This document shows positions 42,555 through 49,896 of a stretch of 64,000 nt of DNA, piece after piece. Below the pieces are notes generated by a model that had not been told where the DNA came from, made no database searches, and saw only the letters and a program-made list of their open reading frames with translations. Every line of letters starts with the position of its first letter. Positions within the stretch are counted from its first letter, which is position 1. Location of the stretch: positions 138,010 to 202,009 of the forward strand of contig DOAQ01000017.1 of the NCBI GenBank assembly GCA_003506435.1. Reading direction: 5' to 3'. The DNA comes from Prolixibacteraceae bacterium (GTDB lineage Bacteria > Bacteroidota > Bacteroidia > Bacteroidales > Prolixibacteraceae). Made by a program: the position numbers and the translations under genes.

Positions 42555-43829
42555 ATGACTTTTAAAGAATTAGAAATTATCGAACCAATTCTGGATGCCC
42601 TCAGGGCTGAAGGATATACCACCCCCACCCCAATACAGGAACAATCAATACCGATTCTATTGCAGGGAAAAGATCTGCTGGGATGTGCACAAACAGGAAC
42701 GGGAAAGACAGCAGCTTTTGCTATTCCCATTCTTCAGTTTCTTTATCTCGACCGGCAGAAAAACCACGGACCTCGCAAGATCAAGACGTTGATAATCACC
42801 CCCACAAGGGAACTTGCAATACAAATCGGGGAAAGTTTTTCGACCTACGGAAAATTTACCGAGGTCCGAAATACCGTCATTTTTGGCGGAGTGAAGCAAA
42901 ACCCGCAAACCGACGCTTTGCGCAGGGGTGTTGATGTATTGGTTGCCACACCCGGGCGATTACTCGATTTGATGGACCAGGGATACATCTCGCTGAAAGA
43001 TATTGAATACTTTGTTCTGGACGAAGCCGACCACATGCTCGACATGGGTTTCATCCACGACATCAAAAAAATAATTGCCAAATTACCAACGGAGCGGCAG
43101 TCGTTATTCTTTTCAGCAACCATGCCACCCGATATCGTTGACCTGTCGCGCAAAATATTGGGTAATTTCGAGAAAGTGACCGTTAAACCGGAGCAGACAA
43201 CTGCCGAAAAGGTAGAACAGGCGCTGTATTTTGTAAGTAAGAAAAATAAACCCAAATTGCTGGTACACCTGCTAAAAACAGAAACTGTTGATTCTGCACT
43301 TATTTTTTCGCGTACCAAACACGGCGCCGACAAAATTGTCAAGATTCTGGAAAAGGCTGGTATTCCTGCCAGTGCTATTCATGGCAATAAATCGCAGAAT
43401 GCACGGCAACGTGCGCTGGGCGATTTTAAAAACGGCGACTTAAATATTCTGATTGCAACCGACATTGCCGCCCGCGGCATTGATATTGAAGAATTATCGC
43501 ATGTTATTAACTACGATTTGCCAAACATTCCGGAAACCTATATACATCGTATTGGCAGAACCGGGCGGGCAAGCGCCAGCGGAATTGCATTATCGTTTTG
43601 TGATATGGAGGAACGGGCTTATTTGCGCGACATTCAAAAACTTATCGATCAAAAAATTACGGTTATAGAAAATCACCCTTTCCCTGGCGACGATGAGGAA
43701 GAGACAACTGAAAGTTCGCAAAAACCCCAAAGTTCCCGGCAAAAATCACATTCATCAAGCGCCGGAAATAGCAGGACAAGTAATAATCGTGGAAATTACA
43801 GCAGGAATTACTCAAGAAACAAACGTTAA
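42555..43829 (+). CDS. DEAD-box ATP-dependent RNA helicase
   Basis: A 424-residue RNA helicase of the RhlE type. The motifs appear in order: Q motif (TPTPIQEQSIP), I (AQTGTGKTAAF), Ia (PTRELAIQI), Ib (TPGRLLD), II (VLDEADHMLD), III (FSATMP), IV (ALIFSRTKHGADKI), V (IATDIAARGIDIEELSHVIN) and VI (HRIGRTGRA). The tail is Ser/Arg/Asn-rich (SRQKSHSSSAGNSRTSNNRG) and probably binds RNA. I start at ATG 42555 (MTFKELEIIEPI); the upstream TTG would overlap the promoter. Confidence 0.95.
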   Translation: MTFKELEIIEPILDALRAEGYTTPTPIQEQSIPILLQGKDLLGCAQTGTGKTAAFAIPILQFLYLDRQKNHGPRKIKTLIITPTRELAIQIGESFSTYGKFTEVRNTVIFGGVKQNPQTDALRRGVDVLVATPGRLLDLMDQGYISLKDIEYFVLDEADHMLDMGFIHDIKKIIAKLPTERQSLFFSATMPPDIVDLSRKILGNFEKVTVKPEQTTAEKVEQALYFVSKKNKPKLLVHLLKTETVDSALIFSRTKHGADKIVKILEKAGIPASAIHGNKSQNARQRALGDFKNGDLNILIATDIAARGIDIEELSHVINYDLPNIPETYIHRIGRTGRASASGIALSFCDMEERAYLRDIQKLIDQKITVIENHPFPGDDEEETTESSQKPQSSRQKSHSSSAGNSRTSNNRGNYSRNYSRNKR

Positions 43830-43855
43830 GGTTTTACACCAAGATAGAGCAAAAG

Positions 43856-43887
43856 AAAAAGCCACTCCCAAAAGGAATGGCTTTTTA
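43856..43887. terminator. Bidirectional terminator between helicase and rplI
   Basis: AAAAAGCCACTCC (43856-43868) pairs with GGAATGGCTTTTT (43874-43886) with one wobble; A and T tracts on both sides serve both convergent genes. Confidence 0.85.
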
Positions 43888-43926
43888 TCTGTTTGAAAAA
43901 GTTTAATTCTGTGAGTGATTAACTAA

Positions 43927-44373
43927 TTATTCCGATACAACTTCAAATTCAAGATCAATCACCACTTCTTTGTGAAGTTTAATCTTGGCAGTGTATTTAC
44001 CCACTTCCTTGATGCTGTCGTCGGCAATTGAAATTTGTTTCCGGTCGATTTCGAAACCTTTTTTGTTGATTGCTTCGGCAAGCATAATGGTATTGACCGA
44101 ACCGAAGATTTTACCGGTAGTACTGGTTTTTGCACCAATTACCAGTTGTTTGTTTTTCAATTGTTCTGCAATTTCCAAAGCAGCCGCTTTCAGTTTGGCT
44201 TCCTTATGCGCCTTTTGTTTGATGTTTTCAGCCAATACTTTTTTGGCCGACTCGGTGGCAACAATGGCCATCTTTTGGGGAATCAGAAAGTTACGACCAT
44301 AGCCATCTTTCACTTTTAAGATGTCGTCTTTCGAGCCCAATCTTGCTACATCTTGTAATAATATAATTTCCAT
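43927..44373 (-). CDS. rplI: 50S ribosomal protein L9
   Basis: A 148-residue ribosomal protein that binds 23S rRNA domain V. The N-terminal domain is MEIILLQDVARLGSKDDILK followed by VKDGYGRNFLIPQKMA, the L9 signature. A long connecting helix (KQKAHKEAKLKAAALEIAEQ) leads to the C-terminal domain (KIFGSVNTIMLAEAINKKGF). It is last in the rpsF-rpsR-rplI operon, 18 bases after rpsR. Confidence 0.97.
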   Translation of the reverse strand: MEIILLQDVARLGSKDDILKVKDGYGRNFLIPQKMAIVATESAKKVLAENIKQKAHKEAKLKAAALEIAEQLKNKQLVIGAKTSTTGKIFGSVNTIMLAEAINKKGFEIDRKQISIADDSIKEVGKYTAKIKLHKEVVIDLEFEVVSE

Positions 44374-44391
44374 TTCTCTTGCTGCTTTAAA

Positions 44392-44661
44392 TTATTTCAT
44401 CATGTCGGTAACATAAGGCAGTAAAGCCAAATGACGAGCCCTTTTCACTGCCTGGGCCACTTTGCGTTGATATTTTAAAGAAGTCCCGGTGATACGGCGT
44501 GGTAAAATTTTACCTTGCTCGTTCAGGAATTTTTTCAAAAACTCAGGGTCTTTGTAATCAACAAACTTGATTTTGTTCTTTTTAAAGCGGCAATACTTTT
44601 TCTTTTTGATCTCAACCGACGGTGGTGTCAGGTAACGGATTTCACTTTGATTTGCTGTCAT
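44392..44661 (-). CDS. rpsR: 30S ribosomal protein S18
   Basis: An 89-residue protein of the ribosomal platform. The core motifs are KKYCRFKKNKIKFVDYKDPE, FLNEQGKILPRRITGTSLKY and QRKVAQAVKRARHLALLPYV. It is encoded three bases after rpsF, matching the S6:S18 heterodimer formed by the two products. Confidence 0.97.
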   Translation of the reverse strand: MTANQSEIRYLTPPSVEIKKKKYCRFKKNKIKFVDYKDPEFLKKFLNEQGKILPRRITGTSLKYQRKVAQAVKRARHLALLPYVTDMMK

Positions 44662-44664
44662 CGT

Positions 44665-45018
44665 TTATGCCTCCTTTTCAATTTGTACTTTCGACTTGTT
44701 TTTTCTTCTCTCGCTGTACGCTGCTGCGTATTTGTCCATTTTGAAAGTCAGGAAACGGATGATGCGTTCATCGCGTTTGAACTGGATTTCCAATTTCTGA
44801 ACCACGGAAGGGTCGGCTTTAAACTCGAACAGATTGTAAAAACCTGTGGACTTTTTCTGGATTGGGTAGGCTAATTTGCGCAGTCCCCAGTCCTCTTCAT
44901 TCACAAACTCACCACCTTCCTCGGTGACGAAGTCTCTGAATTTCTTTACCGTTTCCTTTACCTGAATATCAGATAAAACGGGAGTTACAATGAAAACGGT
45001 TTCATACTGGTTTTTCAT
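44665..45018 (-). CDS. rpsF: 30S ribosomal protein S6
   Basis: A 117-residue protein that pairs with S18. It opens MKNQYETVFIVTPVLSDIQV and continues with EEDWGLRKLAYPIQKKSTGF and YNLFEFKAD, all typical of S6. The Lys/Arg-rich tail is a little longer than in E. coli before glutamylation-type extension; there is no poly-Glu tail. It is first in its operon behind a strong consensus promoter. Confidence 0.97.
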   Translation of the reverse strand: MKNQYETVFIVTPVLSDIQVKETVKKFRDFVTEEGGEFVNEEDWGLRKLAYPIQKKSTGFYNLFEFKADPSVVQKLEIQFKRDERIIRFLTFKMDKYAAAYSERRKNKSKVQIEKEA

Positions 45019-45068
45019 AAAACTTCTAATTAGTTATACATTAAACTTAAATCCCTGTTTGGGAGGCG

Positions 45069-45099
45069 CAAAAATAGAAATAATTTGTTATTTATCAAA
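45069..45099 (-). promoter_or_regulatory. Promoter of the rpsF-rpsR-rplI operon
   Basis: On the minus strand TTTG (45096-45099), exactly 19 bases, then TATTTTTG (45069-45076): a perfect match to the Bacteroidota vegetative promoter. The predicted leader is about 40 bases and could hold an autoregulatory site for S6:S18, which I cannot resolve by eye. Confidence 0.75.
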
Positions 45100-45173
45100 C
45101 CGGTAGCTATTAATTTTTTCTTCCCGATCTTGTTCTTCGTAAGCAATTATGCAGGGTGGAAAACGAATATCGT

Positions 45174-46136
45174 TTATTCAAGGGATTTCTGCGACCTGGG
45201 TTGCAGCAATTCATCGATATACAAATCCAGTATGTTTTGCAGTTCCGGTGGTTCAACAACCTTTGCCAGCGAACGGGAACTGATCAGCCAGCTTGCAAAA
45301 CCCTGCAAATCGGTATTCATGAACTTCAAACAAAACACTCCGTCAATATTTTCTTCTTCTGTGAACCCATAGTAATATTTGCTGTCATCAATATTCTTTT
45401 TTCGCTCGGGAGAAATCCGGATTGTAATGTTGGCATGGTCGCCAGACACAATCATTCGCCCGATAAATTCATCAATGGAGATATGTTGTTTCTCCATGTA
45501 CTGTTTTTCTGTTCCCCGGAGACTTTTAATCCGGTCGAGCCTGAAATCGCGGTAATCGCTGCGTTCACGGCACCATGCAAATAAGTGCCAGTGTGAACCG
45601 TAGTTGCACAACCCAATGGGTTCCACTTCCCGAAGGCTGTTTTCCATGCTGTTCTTTTTCTGATAACAAATCTCCAAAACCTGTTTGTTTACCAGCGCCT
45701 TCTGTATTTCGCTCAGATACAACTGTCTGCTCCTGCCATCCACACTAGCCCAGTTGTAAACCAAAACTTTATCGTGTAATTCTTCCAGATAATCTTTATC
45801 AGTAGGTTTTAGAACCGCTTTTATCTTGAATGCTGCCGACTGATAATGCTTTCTGATTTGTTCATCCGACATTTTTTCGACCAGTTTTTCGCCTAAAAGG
45901 ATGGCCGACGCTTCTTCGTTGGTAAACATGATCGGGGGAAGTTGAAAGTTTTCCATCAGGAAATAACCGGTACCGGCTTCGGCGCCAATCGGGATACCAG
46001 CTTCTTCCAGTGCGCGGATATCGCGGTACACCGTACGCTGGCTGATATCAAAGCGCCCGGCAATTTCGGCGGATTTTACCACCCTCTTGCTTTGCAGTTG
46101 TATTAATATAGCATTGAGCCGGTCGAGGCGTTTCAT
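45174..46136 (-). CDS. YafY-type HTH/WYL-domain transcriptional regulator
   Basis: A 320-residue regulator. The N-terminal HTH_11 domain reads LNAILIQLQSKRVVKSAEIA and FDISQRTVYRDIRALEEAGI. A WYL domain follows in the middle to C-terminal part (QKALVNKQVLEICYQKKNSM, GSHWHLFAWCRERSDYRDFR, LDRIKSL). WYL domains bind nucleic acid or small ligands. I take the ATG at 46134-46136 (MKRLDRL), the usual family start; an in-frame ATG at 46157 (M-P-K-S-N-S-V-M) is possible. It follows the GyrI-like and DUF3795 genes in one direction and may control them. Confidence 0.9.
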   Translation of the reverse strand: MKRLDRLNAILIQLQSKRVVKSAEIAGRFDISQRTVYRDIRALEEAGIPIGAEAGTGYFLMENFQLPPIMFTNEEASAILLGEKLVEKMSDEQIRKHYQSAAFKIKAVLKPTDKDYLEELHDKVLVYNWASVDGRSRQLYLSEIQKALVNKQVLEICYQKKNSMENSLREVEPIGLCNYGSHWHLFAWCRERSDYRDFRLDRIKSLRGTEKQYMEKQHISIDEFIGRMIVSGDHANITIRISPERKKNIDDSKYYYGFTEEENIDGVFCLKFMNTDLQGFASWLISSRSLAKVVEPPELQNILDLYIDELLQPRSQKSLE

Positions 46137-46212
46137 AACAGAATTTGACTTTGGCATAAAGATATTGAGTATCCGGCCAATAACAAACGACCGGATACTT
46201 TTCAGATTGCAA

Positions 46213-46551
46213 TCAATTTTTCCTGAATGACATTTGCCTGGTTTCAATCATTTTTGCCACGTATTTTTCAGCGCCAAACTCTTTAATATAGAGAATCGAA
46301 GCGGGCCTGTCGGAATGAAAAATAAGTTCAAGTATTTTCGAAACAAAATTATTGATCTTTTTACATTCCTGAGTATTGGCAATTGTACATTCAGCACATG
46401 ATGACCAGCCGTTACCGATGCAGCAGCTCCGTATTTTGCACCATTTTGCCCGTTCGTTTTTCGCACAGCCGGGACATTTCCCTTTCGTGTACGACCTGCA
46501 ATTGCCGCAATACAGGCCGCAATATGCTACCAGATTGGTCTCCGCTTCCAT
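46213..46551 (-). CDS. DUF3795 cysteine-rich protein
   Basis: A 112-residue cytoplasmic protein of the DUF3795 family. Ten or more cysteines lie in the N-terminal two thirds: YCGLYCGNCRSY, KCPGCAKNERAKWCKIRSCC and SSCAECTIANTQECKKI. The paired C-x2-C spacing suggests metal binding, probably zinc or an iron-sulfur centre. The family has no known function. It lies six bases after the GyrI-like gene and upstream of the YafY-type regulator, consistent with a small operon. Confidence 0.8.
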   Translation of the reverse strand: MEAETNLVAYCGLYCGNCRSYTKGKCPGCAKNERAKWCKIRSCCIGNGWSSCAECTIANTQECKKINNFVSKILELIFHSDRPASILYIKEFGAEKYVAKMIETRQMSFRKN

Positions 46552-46557
46552 GTAAAT

Positions 46558-47010
46558 TTAATCTATTCCGATTTGAATTTCCGTAACACAGTTTTCCTGG
46601 TTTTCAAGATCAACCACATGGTAAACCTCGCGGGAGAAGCCAGACATTTGATTCCCGCTTTTCAATATTTCAGGAACAAATTGTCGGTAAACTTTTTCAA
46701 GATCAGACCAGGGGCCTTTGTGTTCGGTAACTATACAATCGAACTCCGGAAGCTCTTCAAATCTGAATTTGCCGCCATCGCCTTTGGCTTCTTTAACAGG
46801 AACGGTAATGTCGAGGACAAATGGATTATCGATATCTCCATTGGCGCCAAAATAAACCCATGTATGCGGGCCAGTTGTTTCAAGACCCAGTTCTGCTGCT
46901 TTTTCTTCGATTTCGCGCGGAATTCCGTCAATATCCTGATGGAATGTTCTCAGGCTTGTTTTCATCGAATACTTGATTACGGTCATTGGGGAAACTGTTT
47001 TCTTTTTCAT
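46558..47010 (-). CDS. GyrI-like small-molecule-binding protein
   Basis: A 150-residue protein consisting of one GyrI-like (AraC effector-binding, SOUL-like) domain: GPHTWVYFGANGDIDNPFVL, DITVPVKEAKGDGGKFRFEE and ELPEFDCIVTEHKGPWSDLE. Such domains bind hydrophobic ligands or hydrolyse toxins. It has no DNA-binding part of its own. A YafY-type regulator two genes on could be its partner. It is first in a three-gene minus-strand set. Confidence 0.82.
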   Translation of the reverse strand: MKKKTVSPMTVIKYSMKTSLRTFHQDIDGIPREIEEKAAELGLETTGPHTWVYFGANGDIDNPFVLDITVPVKEAKGDGGKFRFEELPEFDCIVTEHKGPWSDLEKVYRQFVPEILKSGNQMSGFSREVYHVVDLENQENCVTEIQIGID

Positions 47011-47187
47011 TTTTAATGTTTTTTAAAGGTGAATACATCTGTTTTCTTCATTGCTTAATTTTTTCGGCTAAGAAGGCAGGCTATCGCACTTGTAAGCCAT
47101 ATTGGGTTTTTCCGGAAAACCTTTCACAAAGAAAAAGACCGTAAATGACAACAGTATGTCAGCAGGAATTTCGGGATGCGGGTTTTT

Positions 47188-47228
47188 TCTAAAAAAGAAA
47201 ATGCCGCCTTTCGGAAAAGACGGCATTT
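47188..47228 (-). terminator. Terminator after the tryptophanase-family gene
   Basis: On the minus strand AAATGCCG (47228-47221) pairs with CGGCATTT (47206-47199), followed by TCTTTTTT. Confidence 0.75.
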
Positions 47229-47254
47229 CAACAAAGCTCCTATATTAATTGTAT

Positions 47255-48718
47255 TTAGAGGCTATCTCCGAAATCGGCCTTGAATTTGGCGACCAATTTG
47301 GTTGGCCAGTCCGAAGTTGGTTTCAGACGACCGTTGAAAAAGCGCAAAACGGCAGGTTCATCGGTAAATACAAGGCCACCGACCAGTTCCCGGTTTTTAT
47401 ACAGCCAGTTAACACGGTCAACCACGTACATGGTTTGCGAAAGCGTGAAAACGCGACGTGGAAAAGCCAGGCGCAACAATTCAACATCGGCCAGTACATC
47501 GTTACCCTCTGCATCGCGAACGCTGGAAATCGTTCCGCGTTCCATTCCGCGAATACCGGAAATAATGAATAATGCAGCAGCCAGTGCCCCGGCCGGATAT
47601 TCACTTTGCGGAACATGTGGAAGAAAGTCCATTGCGTCAACATGGCAGCCCAATGCTCCGGCAGGTGTAACTACAGGAACCCCCAGTTTGTCCAACTCGG
47701 TTACAGCATATTCGATGAATGAAGGTGATTGTGAAATCACGGTTTCATCTGTAGTTTCGTACAAACCAACAGCCATTGCCTCAATTTCGCGGACCGACAT
47801 TCCTCCATAGGTGACAAACCCTTCAAAAAGAACAACCAGGTCGCGCATTTTCATAAACAGTTCTTCGCTGTTGGTGCAAATACCGCCACCACGGGTCGAA
47901 CTTACTTTGCGGCTTGAAAAGTAAACAACATCGGCAAAACTACACATCAGCAGTAATATTTCACTGATTTCCGCATTTTTGAATTCTTCTTCTCGTTTTT
48001 TAATGAAATAGGCATTTTCACCGATCAAACTGGCGTCCAGAACGAACATGATCCCATATTTGTCAGCTACTTTCCGCACCTCGCGCATGTTTTGAATAGA
48101 GAAAGGCTGGCCTCCAATCAGGTTGGTCGATGCTTCCATGCGAATGAAAGCGACATTGTCTTTTCCGTATTTTTCGACTACTCCTTCCAGTTTTTTAATA
48201 TCAATATTTCCTTTGAAAGGAACATCGCTTTTAATTTTTAGCGCTTCGTCGGTGAAAATTTCCAGTACTTCGCCACCATTCAGTTCCATGTGAGCTTTCG
48301 TGGTGGTAAAGTGATAATTCATCGGGATGACATCACCTTTTTTAATAAAAGCCTGTGAAATGATATTTTCAGCAGCGCGTCCCTGGTGTACCGGAAGTAC
48401 CCAGTGTTTGCCAAAAACTTCGCGAACAGCTTCTTCCATCCGATAAAAACTTTGCGAACCTGCATACGCATCATCGGCACGAAGCATCGATGAAATCTGA
48501 TTATCGCTCATGGCATTGGTACCGCTGTCGGTCAACATATCCAGAAAAATATCTTTGGTGTTAAGTTGGAATGTATTATACCCACCCTTTTCCATGGCAG
48601 CCAATCTTTCCTCAACCGGTTTCAGATGTAATTTCTGAACCATCCTCACTTTGTGTAATTCAACCGGAATTTTTTGACCATTCGAGAACTTAATCTCGGT
48701 AGAACATGATTTTGTCAT
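47255..48718 (-). CDS. Tryptophanase/tyrosine phenol-lyase family beta-eliminating lyase, divergent
   Basis: A 487-residue PLP enzyme of fold type I related to TnaA and Tpl. It shows FQLNTKDIFLDMLTDSGTNA, AYAGSQSFYRMEEAVREVFG, PVHQGRAAENI, and the PLP-lysine Lys271 in VYFSSRKVSSTRGG. The cofactor loop usually reads D-S-A-R-F-A-E-N, with an Arg near the PLP hydroxyl; here it is DASLIGEN (Leu231). The loop before it, usually S-N-x-A-G-G-Q-P, is STNLIGGQP. These changes suggest a different substrate or altered chemistry. The length is normal. Its neighbours do not identify the substrate. It has its own promoter and terminator. Confidence 0.85.
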   Translation of the reverse strand: MTKSCSTEIKFSNGQKIPVELHKVRMVQKLHLKPVEERLAAMEKGGYNTFQLNTKDIFLDMLTDSGTNAMSDNQISSMLRADDAYAGSQSFYRMEEAVREVFGKHWVLPVHQGRAAENIISQAFIKKGDVIPMNYHFTTTKAHMELNGGEVLEIFTDEALKIKSDVPFKGNIDIKKLEGVVEKYGKDNVAFIRMEASTNLIGGQPFSIQNMREVRKVADKYGIMFVLDASLIGENAYFIKKREEEFKNAEISEILLLMCSFADVVYFSSRKVSSTRGGGICTNSEELFMKMRDLVVLFEGFVTYGGMSVREIEAMAVGLYETTDETVISQSPSFIEYAVTELDKLGVPVVTPAGALGCHVDAMDFLPHVPQSEYPAGALAAALFIISGIRGMERGTISSVRDAEGNDVLADVELLRLAFPRRVFTLSQTMYVVDRVNWLYKNRELVGGLVFTDEPAVLRFFNGRLKPTSDWPTKLVAKFKADFGDSL

Positions 48719-48767
48719 TTTAGTTAAGTTTGATTTTCTATATGGTTTGTTTAAATTTTTTCGTTAT

Positions 48768-48798
48768 CAAAAATATATTCATTTTTTTATTTCGCAAT
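48768..48798 (-). promoter_or_regulatory. Promoter of the tryptophanase-family gene
   Basis: On the minus strand ATTG (48795-48798), 19 bases, then TATTTTTG (48768-48775), an exact -7 match; about 50 bases upstream of the ATG. Confidence 0.65.
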
Positions 48799-48988
48799 AA
48801 ATTATAGATATGGATTTATAATTTGAAATCATTCTATTTAAACAGCTTACAAATTGATTTTTTGTTCTATTTCAGGGAGCCAGGCAAATGGCCCCTACAA
48901 TGTTCTGAAATAAGCGCAAAACAAAGTACATTAGATGAAAAGTACATCAAAAATTTTCTTCCCCTTTTAAAAGATATATTTTTACTGG

Positions 48989-49786
48989 ATGGAAAATTCA
49001 AAAAACCTTAACACGAACTGGCGTAAAGTTGCCTCTGCCATTTATAGGAAACCGACAGACTCGAAAGTTTTTGGTTCCGTGGAACTTGATGTGACAGAAC
49101 TTGAAAATTTCGTTTCAGAAAAGCGGAAACAAGGATTGAAGATCACATTGACTCATTTCATGGTTCTGACTGTTGCCCGTGCTTTGAAACAGGAAATTCC
49201 GGAGTTTAACACGTTTGTGCGGAGAGGAAAAATTGTGCATCGCCCGTCCATCGACGCGATGGTGAGCGTGTTGCAGGCCGACGGACAAATGGGATCGATA
49301 AAAATACCCAACGCCGACACCCTAAATCTGGAATCGTTGGTTTCGGTTATGACTGACGAAATACAAAAATCACGGCGGGGCGACGAAAACAGCGCCATGC
49401 AATCGAAAGATATACTTTCATCGATTCCATGGCCTTTTCGAAATTGGTTTTTCCGGCTTTATAAAATGATTACTATCAACTGGGGCATGAGTATTCCCTT
49501 TTTGGGGCTGTCGTCCGATAGTTTTGGCTCGTATGTAATTACCAACATTGGAAGTATCGGCCTCGAAACAGGTTTTCCGGCCCTGCTGCCCAGCTCAAAT
49601 GTTGCATTTGTTTTGGTGATGGGTGGTATCAGCAAAAAACCGGTTGTTGTGAACGATGAAATTGTTATACGCCGCATTATGTCGCTTTCTATTGTAATGG
49701 ACCACCGTCTGGTGGATGCCTCTCATGGAGGAAAACTGTTCCGGTTCATAAAATACATGGTAAAACATCCGCAGGAGCTGGAATAA
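48989..49786 (+). CDS. Stand-alone 2-oxoacid dehydrogenase E2-type acyltransferase domain
   Basis: A 265-residue protein consisting only of the CAT-like catalytic domain of E2 acyltransferases, with no lipoyl or E3-binding domain. It shows RKPTDSKVFGSVELDVTELE, ITLTHFMVLTVARALKQE, FGSYVITNIGSIGLETGFPA and the catalytic region IVMDHRLVDASHGGKLF. The usual D-H-R-x-x-D-G has Ala for Gly here, but the His and Asp remain. Length and fold resemble chloramphenicol acetyltransferase. The acyl donor and acceptor are unknown. It is divergent from the tryptophanase-family gene. Confidence 0.85.
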   Translation: MENSKNLNTNWRKVASAIYRKPTDSKVFGSVELDVTELENFVSEKRKQGLKITLTHFMVLTVARALKQEIPEFNTFVRRGKIVHRPSIDAMVSVLQADGQMGSIKIPNADTLNLESLVSVMTDEIQKSRRGDENSAMQSKDILSSIPWPFRNWFFRLYKMITINWGMSIPFLGLSSDSFGSYVITNIGSIGLETGFPALLPSSNVAFVLVMGGISKKPVVVNDEIVIRRIMSLSIVMDHRLVDASHGGKLFRFIKYMVKHPQELE

Positions 49787-49896
49787 GCTGATTATTAAAA
49801 TCGAACAATTCGTATTCTCCAACAATCGTCATAGTATAAATATTTCCGTTTTCGTTATTTTAGGACTTCGACGAAATTTTAAAAACCGAAACGAAT

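Noticed and set aside
46136..46247. N-terminal extension of the YafY-type regulator up to 46247
   Set aside because: The 37 extra residues lack family similarity and overlap the end of the DUF3795 gene; MKRLDRL is the usual family start.
48823..49011. 62-codon open frame overlapping the start of the acyltransferase gene
   Set aside because: It overlaps a well-supported gene start, covers the divergent promoter region and shows no domain features.
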